In this document: one piece after another, positions 6,596 to 14,714 of the stretch
How positions within the stretch are numbered: the stretch's first letter is position 1
Layout of the letters: each line of letters opens with the position of its first letter
From: an uncultured Collinsella sp.
GTDB lineage: Bacteria; Actinomycetota; Coriobacteriia; Coriobacteriales; Coriobacteriaceae
DNA: 20,913 nt
NCBI GenBank assembly: GCA_900547285.1
Contig: URGF01000024.1
Span: forward strand, 1-20,913
Direction: 5' to 3'
The notes under the pieces: model-generated
The model's database searches: none
Seen by the model: the letters and a program-made list of their open reading frames with translations, nothing else
What the model was told of the DNA's origin: nothing
Made by a program: the position numbers and the translations under genes

Positions 6596-9313
6596 ATGGC
6601 AGCAACGGATATCGAGCGCGGACTCTCGACCGCCGAGGTCGAGGAGCGCATCGCCGCCGGTAAGATCAACCGCAACATGGAGCTCAAGACCAAGTCGGTC
6701 AAAGAGCTCATCATCGAGAACCTCTGCACGCTGTTCAATTTGATCAACGTGATCTTGGCGTTCCTGGTCATTTTGACCGGTTCGTTTAAGAATCTGACGT
6801 TCCTGTTCGTGGTGTTCCTCAATACCGCTATTGGCGTCATTCAGTCCATGCGTTCCAAGAAGATGGTCGATAAACTCACGCTGCTGACCTCCAAGAAGGC
6901 CATCGCGGTGCGCGACGGCTCCGAGGTGGAGCTCGACCTGGACCAGATCGTGCTCGACGATATCATCCGCCTGGGGCGCGGCGACCAGATTCCCGCTGAC
7001 GCCGTGGTGGTTTCGGGCGAGGCGCTCGTGAACGAGAGCCTGCTGACGGGTGAGAGCGACCTCATTAAGAAACAGCCCGGTTCCGAGCTCATGAGCGGCA
7101 GCTTTATCGACTCGGGCCTGCTGCGCGCCCGCGTGATCCATGTCGGCGCCGACAACTACGTGGCCAAAATTAATAACGAGGCGAAGTACGTCAAAAAGGT
7201 CAATTCCGAGATCATGAACGCGCTTAACGCCATCGTGCGCTTTGCGAGCATCATCATGATCCCGCTCGGTTTGGCGTTGTTTGCCTCGAGCGTGAGCGAG
7301 CTGTGGGATGCCGCGGGAACCCCAGGCAACAGCGCGCTTTCGTGGTGCTTCTCCGAGCTGTTGGCTGGTCATGTGCCTTCGTCGGCGCTGCTGTCCACGG
7401 TGGGCGCCCTGCTGGGCATGATCCCGCAAGGCCTGGTGCTGCTGACCTCGTCGGTGCTCGCCATCGCCACGGTGCGCCTGGCCCGCCGCAAGGTACTCGC
7501 GCAGCAGCTCTACTGCATTGAGACGCTCGCGCGCGTCGACGTGCTGTGCCTGGACAAGACGGGCACCATCACGTCGGGCCGCATGGAGGTCGAGGGTACC
7601 TATCCGCTGCCGGTCGAGGGTATGGGTGCGGGGGAGGGCGACGCCGCCGTTCCCGTCGATACCACGGTGCTCGATTTTGCGCTGGCTAACGTCGCACGTG
7701 CGACCTCGGCCGATGCCAACGAGACCTGTCAGGCGCTGCTCAACTATTACGCCGACCGTCCGGTCGAGGTGTCCGAGCCGCTGTCGGTCATTCCGTTCTC
7801 GTCTTCCAAAAAGTGGAGCGGCGCGTCGTTTGCACAGGGCTCATATGTGATGGGTGCGGCGCAGTTTGTGCTCTCTGATCGTGCGTTTGCCCAGGTCGAG
7901 AACCGTGTCGCCGAGCTTGCCGATACCTGCCGCGTGCTCGTGGTGGCGCGCGTTGACGGCTTTACGCCCGATGGCGATATGGTGGGCGAGGCCGAGCCCG
8001 TGGGCTTTGTGACCATACGCGACGAGATCCGTACCTCGGCGGCCGAGACCATCGGCTACTTTAACGAGCAGGGCGTGACTCTCAACGTGATCAGTGGCGA
8101 CGACCCGCGTACGGTGTCGTCGATCGCGCGCGTGGTGGGCGTGCCGGGGGCGGACGCTTATGTGGACGCCACGACGCTCGATACGCCGGCCAAGCTCGAT
8201 GCCGCAGTGGACCGCTACCATGTCTTTGGTCGTGTGACCCCGCAGCAGAAGCGCGAGCTCGTGCAGGCGCTCAAGCGCCGCGAGCACACCGTGGCCATGA
8301 CAGGCGACGGCGTCAACGACGTGCTGGCGCTCAAGGAGGCCGACTGCTCCGTGGCCATGGCGGCCGGCTCCGATGCCGCGCGTAACGTGGCCGAGATCGT
8401 GCTCGTCGACAACGACTTTGCCTCGATGCCCGCCGTGGTGGCCGAGGGCCGTCGCTCCATCAACAACCTGCAGCGTTCGGCTTCGCTGTTCCTGACTAAG
8501 ACGCTGTTCTCGATGGGCCTGGCGGCGCTGTGCATCGCACTGCCGCCGTACCCTTTCGAGCCGATTCAGATGACGCTCATCAACTTCTTCTGCATCGGTG
8601 CGCCGGGCTTTGTGTTGGGCTTGGAGCCCAACAATGCTCGCGTGAAGGGTGCGTTTTTGACGAACGTACTCAAGCGTGCACTGCCGGCGTCGATTGCGGT
8701 CATTTTGGCTGCGGCGCTCGATATCTTTGTGGCGCGCGTGTTTGGCTTTAGCCAGCTCACGCTTTCGACCATGTGCCTGCTCACGTCGTGCGCGGCGAGC
8801 GTGAGCCTGATCTGGCGTATTTCGCAGCCACTCACCCCCTTGCGCGTGGTGCTCTTTGTGTTTGTCGTTGTCGGTATCCTGGCGGGCGTTATTGGATTCC
8901 CGGAGTTGCTGTCCATTGCCAACCTGTCGATGGGCCAGATGGTTATCTTGGCTGTCATCGTGGTCTTTACCTGCTCGGTTTTCTTTAAGCTCGCCACGAT
9001 GATGGATTCGCTCAAGCCGCGTCGTCGTCATGCCGCAACTGGTCTTGGCCGCGGTGTGCGCGTCCGCCTGGGTCGGGGTGGCGGCAAGGTGAGCTCGACG
9101 GGTTCGACGGCCGAGCGTTTTGCCAAGCGCGTCGCCGCCGACATGGCGCAGCGCCGCGAAGCTCGCACCGTTCGTGAGGCCGAGGCCCGCGCACTCGAGG
9201 GCGTGGCCCAGGTCCAGCCCAAGAAAAAGAAGCCCACGGGCGCCAAGCGCTCCCGCGTAACCAAGTCCGCCCAAGGCATCAAAGTCTCGATGCCAAGCAA
9301 AAAGAAGAAGTAA
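6596..9313 (+). CDS. P-type cation-transporting ATPase, CtpE-like
   Basis: An ATP-driven ion pump of the inner membrane. I choose the ATG at 6596 (GGGA 6 nt upstream; 905 aa) over GTG/ATG at 6581/6584. Numbered from there: actuator-domain TGES at 151-154, membrane helix 4 with PQGL at 277-280, phosphorylation motif DKTGT at 320-324, and hinge GDGVNDVLALKEAD in the later cytoplasmic domain, followed by a cluster of C-terminal membrane helices. The segment around helix 4 and IETLARVDVLCLDKTG resembles actinobacterial CtpE, shown to move calcium in mycobacteria; the substrate here is therefore only a guess (Ca2+ or another cation). Oddities are Gln for the usual Glu in the helix 4 PEGL motif and a tail of about 100 residues, rich in Arg/Lys and ending in KKKK. 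It follows the tRNA terminator by 28 nt with no clear promoter of its own. Confidence 0.9.
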   Translation: MAATDIERGLSTAEVEERIAAGKINRNMELKTKSVKELIIENLCTLFNLINVILAFLVILTGSFKNLTFLFVVFLNTAIGVIQSMRSKKMVDKLTLLTSKKAIAVRDGSEVELDLDQIVLDDIIRLGRGDQIPADAVVVSGEALVNESLLTGESDLIKKQPGSELMSGSFIDSGLLRARVIHVGADNYVAKINNEAKYVKKVNSEIMNALNAIVRFASIIMIPLGLALFASSVSELWDAAGTPGNSALSWCFSELLAGHVPSSALLSTVGALLGMIPQGLVLLTSSVLAIATVRLARRKVLAQQLYCIETLARVDVLCLDKTGTITSGRMEVEGTYPLPVEGMGAGEGDAAVPVDTTVLDFALANVARATSADANETCQALLNYYADRPVEVSEPLSVIPFSSSKKWSGASFAQGSYVMGAAQFVLSDRAFAQVENRVAELADTCRVLVVARVDGFTPDGDMVGEAEPVGFVTIRDEIRTSAAETIGYFNEQGVTLNVISGDDPRTVSSIARVVGVPGADAYVDATTLDTPAKLDAAVDRYHVFGRVTPQQKRELVQALKRREHTVAMTGDGVNDVLALKEADCSVAMAAGSDAARNVAEIVLVDNDFASMPAVVAEGRRSINNLQRSASLFLTKTLFSMGLAALCIALPPYPFEPIQMTLINFFCIGAPGFVLGLEPNNARVKGAFLTNVLKRALPASIAVILAAALDIFVARVFGFSQLTLSTMCLLTSCAASVSLIWRISQPLTPLRVVLFVFVVVGILAGVIGFPELLSIANLSMGQMVILAVIVVFTCSVFFKLATMMDSLKPRRRHAATGLGRGVRVRLGRGGGKVSSTGSTAERFAKRVAADMAQRREARTVREAEARALEGVAQVQPKKKKPTGAKRSRVTKSAQGIKVSMPSKKKK

Positions 9314-9415
9314 CTAGCGCCCTGGCGATGTTGAATTGGTGCCTTGCTCCTGTGGGGCCGTGACGATGTTATGCTCTAACCTCGATTGTTTGAATTGCTT
9401 CGAAAAGAGGATGCC

Positions 9416-10558
9416 GTGATCTGCCCGCATTGCCTTAAGACTATCGAGGACGGCGCCTCGTTCTGCCCCTACTGCAACGCCTATGTGGGTCCGGGCGATG
9501 GTCCCGAGCACACCGAGTTCGTGTTCTGTGAGGGCTGCGGTGCCCGTCTTTCTCCGCATGATCGTACGTGCCCCAAATGCGGACGCCCCGCTCCGGGTAT
9601 CCTCTCCGAGGACGCGGCTGCATCCGATCTGGCAGCGGGCCGCACGGCGGGCTTTCCGCGCCTAACGCAAGAGCAGATCGATACCGAGGTGCCGCATGCG
9701 CCGGCCTCTGCCGCTGCGGTGCTTTCGGACGCCGCCGACCCCAATGAGACCTGCGTGCTGCCAGCTTTCGATAAGGATTTCGGTATCCCCAAGGTCGATA
9801 TTCCCACGCCCGTTTCCCTGCATGACGATGCTCAAAAACCCAAGCGCAAGGTGCACCCCGACGAGGACGCCTATCACAAGCACAAGCGTCATATCCCCAA
9901 GCCGCTCATTATCATCGCGGTCCTTGCCGTCGTTTGCGGCGGTGCCTATTGGTTCGTGACGACCGATCCCATGGGTGTCATGCCCGGCTTCTACGACCAG
10001 TTTGGCCAAGCTGCACAGACCACCTTCCCCACGCGCCAAAAGGGCGAGGCCACTGAGGACGATACCAAGCAGGACGATTCTGCCGAGGTGGTCCAGGAAG
10101 AAACCGTGCTCACCGATGATCAGCTCTATACCAGGCTCGACGGTCTGTATCAGACCATCGTGTCCTACGCTGACGAGGACCAGATCGGCGAGGTCATCGA
10201 TTCCTTTAACAACGGCTATCTCCGAACGCCGCTGTCCACCCGTCAGGAGCTGTCGCAGGGTGCCTACGCCCTGCGCGACCAGATCAAAAAGACGCAAGAT
10301 GAGCTCAACAATCTTAAGTATCAGGACGATACGGTCTATGCGGACGACATCGCCCACTTAAAGCAGCTTGCCGAGTGGATGTATGAGCGCGTTGACGTGA
10401 TCTGCCAGAGCTGGGATATCTCGCTGGCCATTCCCGATGGCGAGTCGATGAGTTCCCACCAAAGCGAGATCCTGGCGCCCATCGCGCAGGGTGGCAACAG
10501 CGCGCTGAACCAGTACGACGCCAATGTGGGTTCCTGGAAGCCGCAGCAGCGTTCCTAA
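9416..10558 (+). CDS. Double zinc-ribbon single-pass membrane protein, function unknown
   Basis: I start at GTG 9416, which has AGAGG 5 nt upstream; an in-frame TTG at 9386 lacks a ribosome site. The 380-aa protein opens with two treble-clef-like zinc ribbons, Cys3/6/17/20 and Cys38/41/52/55, each C-x2-C-x10-C-x2-C. An acidic, Pro-rich linker follows, then a basic patch (KHKRH, 155-159), one membrane helix at about 163-182, and a charged helical domain of about 200 residues. By the positive-inside rule the zinc ribbons are cytoplasmic and the C-terminal part is outside. The family is not recognised beyond zinc-ribbon membrane proteins. It lies between a cation ATPase and a cyclophilin, upstream of the mre cluster. 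A role in sensing or envelope assembly would be guesswork. Confidence 0.8.
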   Translation: MICPHCLKTIEDGASFCPYCNAYVGPGDGPEHTEFVFCEGCGARLSPHDRTCPKCGRPAPGILSEDAAASDLAAGRTAGFPRLTQEQIDTEVPHAPASAAAVLSDAADPNETCVLPAFDKDFGIPKVDIPTPVSLHDDAQKPKRKVHPDEDAYHKHKRHIPKPLIIIAVLAVVCGGAYWFVTTDPMGVMPGFYDQFGQAAQTTFPTRQKGEATEDDTKQDDSAEVVQEETVLTDDQLYTRLDGLYQTIVSYADEDQIGEVIDSFNNGYLRTPLSTRQELSQGAYALRDQIKKTQDELNNLKYQDDTVYADDIAHLKQLAEWMYERVDVICQSWDISLAIPDGESMSSHQSEILAPIAQGGNSALNQYDANVGSWKPQQRS

Positions 10559-10596
10559 AATTAGTTCGCCATAGTCGGCATAACCTACGTGCGCAA

Positions 10597-10626
10597 TTGA
10601 TGTAAGCCCGTGCTTATTGCTACAAT
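10597..10626 (+). promoter_or_regulatory. Promoter for the cyclophilin-TPR pair
   Basis: TTGATG (10597-10602) and TACAAT (10621-10626) are separated by 18 nt; five of six -10 bases match TATAAT. It sits in the 107-nt gap and would give a 5' UTR of about 33 nt before the isomerase ATG. No terminator hairpin was seen in the same gap, so read-through from the zinc-ribbon gene is possible. Confidence 0.6.
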
Positions 10627-10665
10627 TCGTACAAATATGCTTTAAACGCACGAGGAAGGAACCAC

Positions 10666-11208
10666 ATGTTTGGTTTTAAGAAAGAGCTCTACACGCCCGA
10701 GTATCAGCTTGTCGGCGACGAGTGCGCCGTAATCGAGACGTCGAAGGGTACCATCAAGGTCAAGTTTGACGGCGAGGGCGCTCCCATTCATGTCGCGAAC
10801 TTCTGCGAGCTTTCCACGATGGGCTTCTATGATGGCCTTAAGTTCCATCGCTATGTGCCCGGTTTTGTTATCCAGGGCGGCGACCCCAATACCCGCGACA
10901 TGTCCGGCGCCGACGTCGCTGCCGGTCTTGAGGGCCCCGACGGCATGCCCGGCACCGGTGGTCCCGGCTACTGCATCAAGGGCGAGTTTGCCACCAATCC
11001 GCGCAACAGCCATGTCGATGGCGCCCTTGCCATGGCACGCTCCATGGATCCCGATTCCGCGGGTTCGCAGTTCTACTTCTGCCTGGGTGCCCAGCATAAC
11101 CTCGATTCTGGTTACACCGTCTTTGGTACCACGGTCGAGGGTCTCGATGTGATTTCGCAGCTGCGTGCCGGCGACGAGATCGTCCATGTCGAGATCGTTC
11201 ACGAGTAA
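10666..11208 (+). CDS. Cyclophilin-type peptidyl-prolyl cis-trans isomerase
   Basis: Catalyses proline isomerisation during protein folding. The 180-aa protein is a compact cyclophilin: FHRYVPGFVIQGGDP at 60-74 carries Arg62, Phe67 and Gln70, matching the catalytic Arg/Phe/Gln triad, and SAGSQFYF at 131-138 is the second signature. There is no signal peptide or membrane segment, so it is cytoplasmic. A strong ribosome site (GAGGAAGGA) lies 5 nt before the ATG. The TPR gene begins 11 nt after its stop, so the two probably share a transcript, which raises the possibility that the TPR protein is a partner or client. I leave the symbol blank since ppiA/ppiB naming is not decided by sequence alone. 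Confidence 0.93.
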   Translation: MFGFKKELYTPEYQLVGDECAVIETSKGTIKVKFDGEGAPIHVANFCELSTMGFYDGLKFHRYVPGFVIQGGDPNTRDMSGADVAAGLEGPDGMPGTGGPGYCIKGEFATNPRNSHVDGALAMARSMDPDSAGSQFYFCLGAQHNLDSGYTVFGTTVEGLDVISQLRAGDEIVHVEIVHE

Positions 11209-11219
11209 AGGGGACTTCC

Positions 11220-12524
11220 TTGAATAGCCAGCTGATCCAACAGGGCCGCGCCGCTTACCGCGCGGGTGATTTTTCTGCTGCAGCCCAGATGCTTGGGGCG
11301 GCAAAGACTCCCGATGAGATTATGGGCGAGGCCGATCACCTTCGTGGCAACGCCTTGATGCACCTGGGCATGTATGCCGAGGCCGCCGAGGCCTATGCCG
11401 CCGCCCTCAACGACGGCACCTACGGCAAGCGCGGCGCGCTGCTCACCAACCGCGGCAAGGCGCTCGCCGCCGTGGGCGACTACACGACGGCCGCCCAGGC
11501 GTTCTCAGCTGCTACGCAGGATGCTTCCTATGCCACGCCGTTCAAGGCCTATCTGGGCCTGGGCAATGCGCTGTTCCAGTCGGGCGACTATGCCAACGCG
11601 GGAACCGCCTTCCGTCAGGCTGCCATCGACGGCGCCAATCCGGCTCCTGCCGCCGCGCTCGGCGAGCTCGGTCGTTGCTTCATTAAGCTCGGCCGTCCGG
11701 CGGATGCCGTGGAGACTTACCGCACGGCTATCGACTTTGCCGGCCCCCGCGACGACACGCGTGCGCTCAACGCCGGCATGGGTCAGGCGCTTTCTGCCGC
11801 CGGCCGTCCCTCCGACGCACTCGACGCCTTTAATGCCGCTACTGCCGATGGCATCTACCAGCTCACCTCCGAGCAGGCCGATGAGCTTGCCCGCGTGCAG
11901 GATTCGCTTGCCGCGCTGTCTGCTCAGACGGCTATGGCCACGGCTCCGGCGCCCGCGATGGACGCTCCTGCCGTCGATCCGCTCGATCCTACGGGCGCGA
12001 CCGGTCAGTTTATGCCCGATCCCTCGGACACCGGCTTCTTTACGCTGTCCGAGTCCGAGATGGTCCAGCAGGACCGTCAGGATCGTAAGCAGGCCAAGGT
12101 CCGTCGTCGCCATCGCCACACGGGTCTCAAAGTCTTCATCGTGCTGCTTCTGCTCATTTTGATTGCCGCGGGCGGTCTGGGCTTTGCCTACACGCGAGGC
12201 TTTGGCTTCCCGTCTCAGGAATCTGTCGTTGCCGATCTGTTCCAGGCTGCCGGCGACGGTGACACCGCAAAGGCCGAGTCTTGCCTGGCCTCGAGCCTGT
12301 CCGAGGACGCCAAGTCGATGATCATCTCCTCGATTCCGCAGGGTGCCACCGTGTCCGTCGAGGGCATGGATCAGTCCATGACCGAGACGACCGCCAAGGT
12401 GAAGGCATCGCTGTCCAAGGGCGGCGAGCAGGAGTACACCGTCAAATTCGTGCGCTCCGACAACCATATCGGCTGGGCCGTTTCTTCGCTCGATATGGAT
12501 TTCTCGGCTGCTGACAACCAGTAG
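11220..12524 (+). CDS. TPR-repeat single-pass membrane protein, function unknown
   Basis: The start is TTG at 11220, with AAAGGGGA about 5 nt upstream. The 434-aa protein has several degenerate tetratricopeptide repeats at roughly 1-230, with recurring patterns such as GDYTTAAQAFSAA, GDYANAGTAFRQAA, GRPADAVETYRTA and GRPSDALDAFNAA. An Ala/Pro/Asp linker follows, then a basic stretch (KVRRRHRH, 293-300), one membrane helix at about 303-324, and an external domain of about 100 residues that resembles the small NTF2-like or DUF4878 fold of secreted lipoproteins; that resemblance is weak. The TPR part should face the cytoplasm. It lies 115 nt before mreB. It shares its architecture (soluble cytoplasmic module, one helix, small outer domain) with the zinc-ribbon protein two genes upstream. 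Confidence 0.82.
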   Translation: MNSQLIQQGRAAYRAGDFSAAAQMLGAAKTPDEIMGEADHLRGNALMHLGMYAEAAEAYAAALNDGTYGKRGALLTNRGKALAAVGDYTTAAQAFSAATQDASYATPFKAYLGLGNALFQSGDYANAGTAFRQAAIDGANPAPAAALGELGRCFIKLGRPADAVETYRTAIDFAGPRDDTRALNAGMGQALSAAGRPSDALDAFNAATADGIYQLTSEQADELARVQDSLAALSAQTAMATAPAPAMDAPAVDPLDPTGATGQFMPDPSDTGFFTLSESEMVQQDRQDRKQAKVRRRHRHTGLKVFIVLLLLILIAAGGLGFAYTRGFGFPSQESVVADLFQAAGDGDTAKAESCLASSLSEDAKSMIISSIPQGATVSVEGMDQSMTETTAKVKASLSKGGEQEYTVKFVRSDNHIGWAVSSLDMDFSAADNQ

Positions 12525-12546
12525 TGACCTTATGGGATTTAGCTTT

Positions 12547-12579
12547 GCCCGGCGCTTCACCGCAAGTGAGGTGCCGGGC
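12547..12579. other. Hairpin between the TPR gene and mreB
   Basis: GCCCGGCGCTTCAC (12547-12560) pairs along 14 positions, two of them G-T, with the segment ending GTGCCGGGC at 12579, around a 5-nt loop. No T-run follows, so it is at best a weak or factor-aided terminator, or an mRNA end-stabilising structure. A possible -10 box for mreB (TATGAT, 12589-12594) comes 10 nt later but lacks a good -35, so a separate mreB promoter is plausible but unproven. Confidence 0.5.
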
Positions 12580-12639
12580 TTGCGCTAGTATGATGGGCTA
12601 GTAGTTTTCCAGCAATCATCCAACACATCAGGAGTTGCG

Positions 12640-13683
12640 TTGTTTTCTTTGATGGATATGTTCTTCGGTAGCTATGCGGGCGATCTTGCCATCGACCTCG
12701 GCACCGCAAATACGCTTGTCTCCGTGCGCGGCAAGGGCATCGTCATTCGTGAGCCCTCTGTTGTCGCCATCGACAAGAACGACGAGCGCATCTTGGCGGT
12801 CGGTATCGAGGCAAAGCGCATGCTCGGCCGTACGCCCGGCAACATCGTGGCCGTTCGTCCCCTGAAGGACGGCGTCATCGCCGACTTCGATGTTACCGAG
12901 GCCATGCTTCGCTACTTTATCGATAAGGCGTCCGAGAAGCGCTATCCGTGGACTCCGCGTCCGCGTGTTGTCGTCTGCGTTCCCTCCGGTGTCACGTCGG
13001 TTGAGAAGCGCGCTGTCTTTGAGGCCACGATCCAGGCCGGTGCCCGCCAGGCCTATCTGATCGAAGAGCCTATGGCAGCCGCTATCGGCGCCGACCTACC
13101 CGTCGAGGAACCCACCGGCTCCATGGTCATCGACATCGGCGGCGGTACCACCGAGGTCGCCGTTATCGCTATGGGCGGCATCGTCGTCTCGCAGTCCATT
13201 CGTATTGCCGGCGACGAGTTCGATCAGGCCATCCTCACGCACGTTCGTGATGCCTACAACCTGGCCATCGGCGAGCGTACGGCAGAGGACATCAAGATCA
13301 AGGTCGGTTCCGCCGTGCCGCTCAAGGACGAGCTCGACGTTGAGGTCAACGGCCGCGACGTGATCACCGGTCTGCCCAAGACCGTGCGCATCGAGAGCGA
13401 GGAGATTCGTCGCGCGCTCAACAAGCCGCTCGACGAGATGGCCAAGGCCGTCAAGGACGCACTCGACGCTACGCCTCCCGATCTTGCCTCGGACCTTATG
13501 TACTACGGCATTTTGCTGACCGGTGGCGGCGCGCTGCTGCGCGGTCTCGACGTGCGCCTGCGCGATGAGACCGGTGTTTCGGTCAACGTTAGCCCCACGG
13601 CGCTCGATAACGTCGTTAACGGCTGTGCCCGCGTGCTCGAGGCCAATGCGTTTGATGGCGGCTTCGTCCAGACCAATGCTTAA
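12640..13683 (+). CDS. mreB: Rod shape-determining protein MreB (bacterial actin)
   Basis: Forms membrane-bound filaments that guide lateral wall synthesis. The start is TTG at 12640 with GGAG 5 nt upstream; ATG at 12652 is a weaker alternative. The 347-aa protein has normal length and the actin-fold nucleotide motifs: phosphate 1 AIDLGTANTLV (17-27, Asp19), PSGVTSVEKRA (115-125), EEPMAAAIG (142-150), phosphate 2 DIGGGTTEVAVIA (165-177), and the adenosine loop LTGGGALLRG near residue 298. The N-terminal MFSLMDMFFG is hydrophobic and could act as a short membrane anchor. It leads the mreBCD-mrdA-rodA cluster. Confidence 0.97.
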   Translation: MFSLMDMFFGSYAGDLAIDLGTANTLVSVRGKGIVIREPSVVAIDKNDERILAVGIEAKRMLGRTPGNIVAVRPLKDGVIADFDVTEAMLRYFIDKASEKRYPWTPRPRVVVCVPSGVTSVEKRAVFEATIQAGARQAYLIEEPMAAAIGADLPVEEPTGSMVIDIGGGTTEVAVIAMGGIVVSQSIRIAGDEFDQAILTHVRDAYNLAIGERTAEDIKIKVGSAVPLKDELDVEVNGRDVITGLPKTVRIESEEIRRALNKPLDEMAKAVKDALDATPPDLASDLMYYGILLTGGGALLRGLDVRLRDETGVSVNVSPTALDNVVNGCARVLEANAFDGGFVQTNA

Positions 13684-13704
13684 TTTCCAAAAGGTGGATT
13701 CCAT

Positions 13705-14703
13705 TTGGCACGATCTTCGGGTTTCTCCACAAATCTGAATACCAAGCGACAATCAACGGGTATGCGCCCGTTGATTGTTTTCAGCCTGATTTCGGTGTTG
13801 CTTCTCACGTTTTACATCCGCGAGGGCGAGGCAGGACCGATTCATGCCGTGCGCTCGGGCGTGACGACGATTACCTCGCCGGTGCGCTTTGTGGGCTCGG
13901 CTGTGGCGGCTCCCTTCAATGCGATCGGTAACGTGTTCTCTAACCTTACGGCGTCGCAGGACACGCTTGACGAGCTTAAGAAGCAAAACGAGGAACTGAC
14001 CTCTAAGGTTGCCGAGCTCTCCGAGGCTCAAAAGACCGCCGAGCGTCTGGAGGGGCTGGTCGGCCTGCAGTCGACCTATAACCTCAAATCGACCGCTGCT
14101 CGTATCGTTGGTGCCTCCGGCGATGCCTGGACCTCGACCGTTACCATCGACAAGGGCTCTGCCGACGGCCTTACCATCAACATGCCCGTGACGAGTTCTG
14201 CCGGTGTTATCGGCCAGATTATCGAGGTATCGGCCAAGACCTCTACCGTGCGCCTGATTGGCGACGAGAACTCCGGCGTATCCGCCATGGTGCAGGACAC
14301 GCGCGCCCAGGGTATGCTGCAGGGTCAGGCTGACGGCACGCTGCGTCTTGAGTACGTGAGCGTCGACTCCGATGTTAAGGTTGGCGACATCATCGCGACC
14401 TCGGGCATTGGCGGTGTGTTCCCCAAGGGTCTACCGCTCGGCACCGTCTCGTCGGTTGAAAAATCCGCAAACGACGTGTACTACACCATTGTGGTGCGCG
14501 CCCAGACGACGGCCGAGAACAACGAGGAAGTGCTGGTCATCACCTCGCTGACCGACGAACAGTCGGCCTCGGATGAGGACGTGAGCACCGCTAATAGCAC
14601 GCCGCAGGGAACGTCGCGCGATGCTGCGACCAAGACGAAGGACGAGAGCTCGGATGACGGTTCCGACACGTCCGAGACGACCGATTCCGGCTCGAGCGAA
14701 TAG
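13705..14703 (+). CDS. mreC: Rod shape-determining protein MreC
   Basis: Links MreB to PBP2 and RodA and promotes elongasome activity. The start is TTG at 13705, preceded by AAAGGTGG; the first 20 residues are basic and cytoplasmic. One membrane helix (about 21-37) is followed by a coiled coil near 88-122 (TLDELKKQNEELTSKVAELSEAQ) and the double beta-barrel domain. The barrel carries recognisable motifs GSADGLTINMPVTSSAGVIGQI and VGDIIATSGIGGVFPKGLPLG. The last 50 or so residues form a disordered acidic Ser/Thr/Asp tail, which is not part of the core family. It follows mreB by 21 nt. Confidence 0.95.
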   Translation: MARSSGFSTNLNTKRQSTGMRPLIVFSLISVLLLTFYIREGEAGPIHAVRSGVTTITSPVRFVGSAVAAPFNAIGNVFSNLTASQDTLDELKKQNEELTSKVAELSEAQKTAERLEGLVGLQSTYNLKSTAARIVGASGDAWTSTVTIDKGSADGLTINMPVTSSAGVIGQIIEVSAKTSTVRLIGDENSGVSAMVQDTRAQGMLQGQADGTLRLEYVSVDSDVKVGDIIATSGIGGVFPKGLPLGTVSSVEKSANDVYYTIVVRAQTTAENNEEVLVITSLTDEQSASDEDVSTANSTPQGTSRDAATKTKDESSDDGSDTSETTDSGSSE

Positions 14704-14714
14704 GGGGCATGTCC

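Noticed and set aside
7841..9274. A 477-codon minus-strand open frame within the ATPase gene
   Set aside because: It is fully antisense to a strong P-type ATPase coding frame and has the His/Arg-rich composition of a shadow frame.
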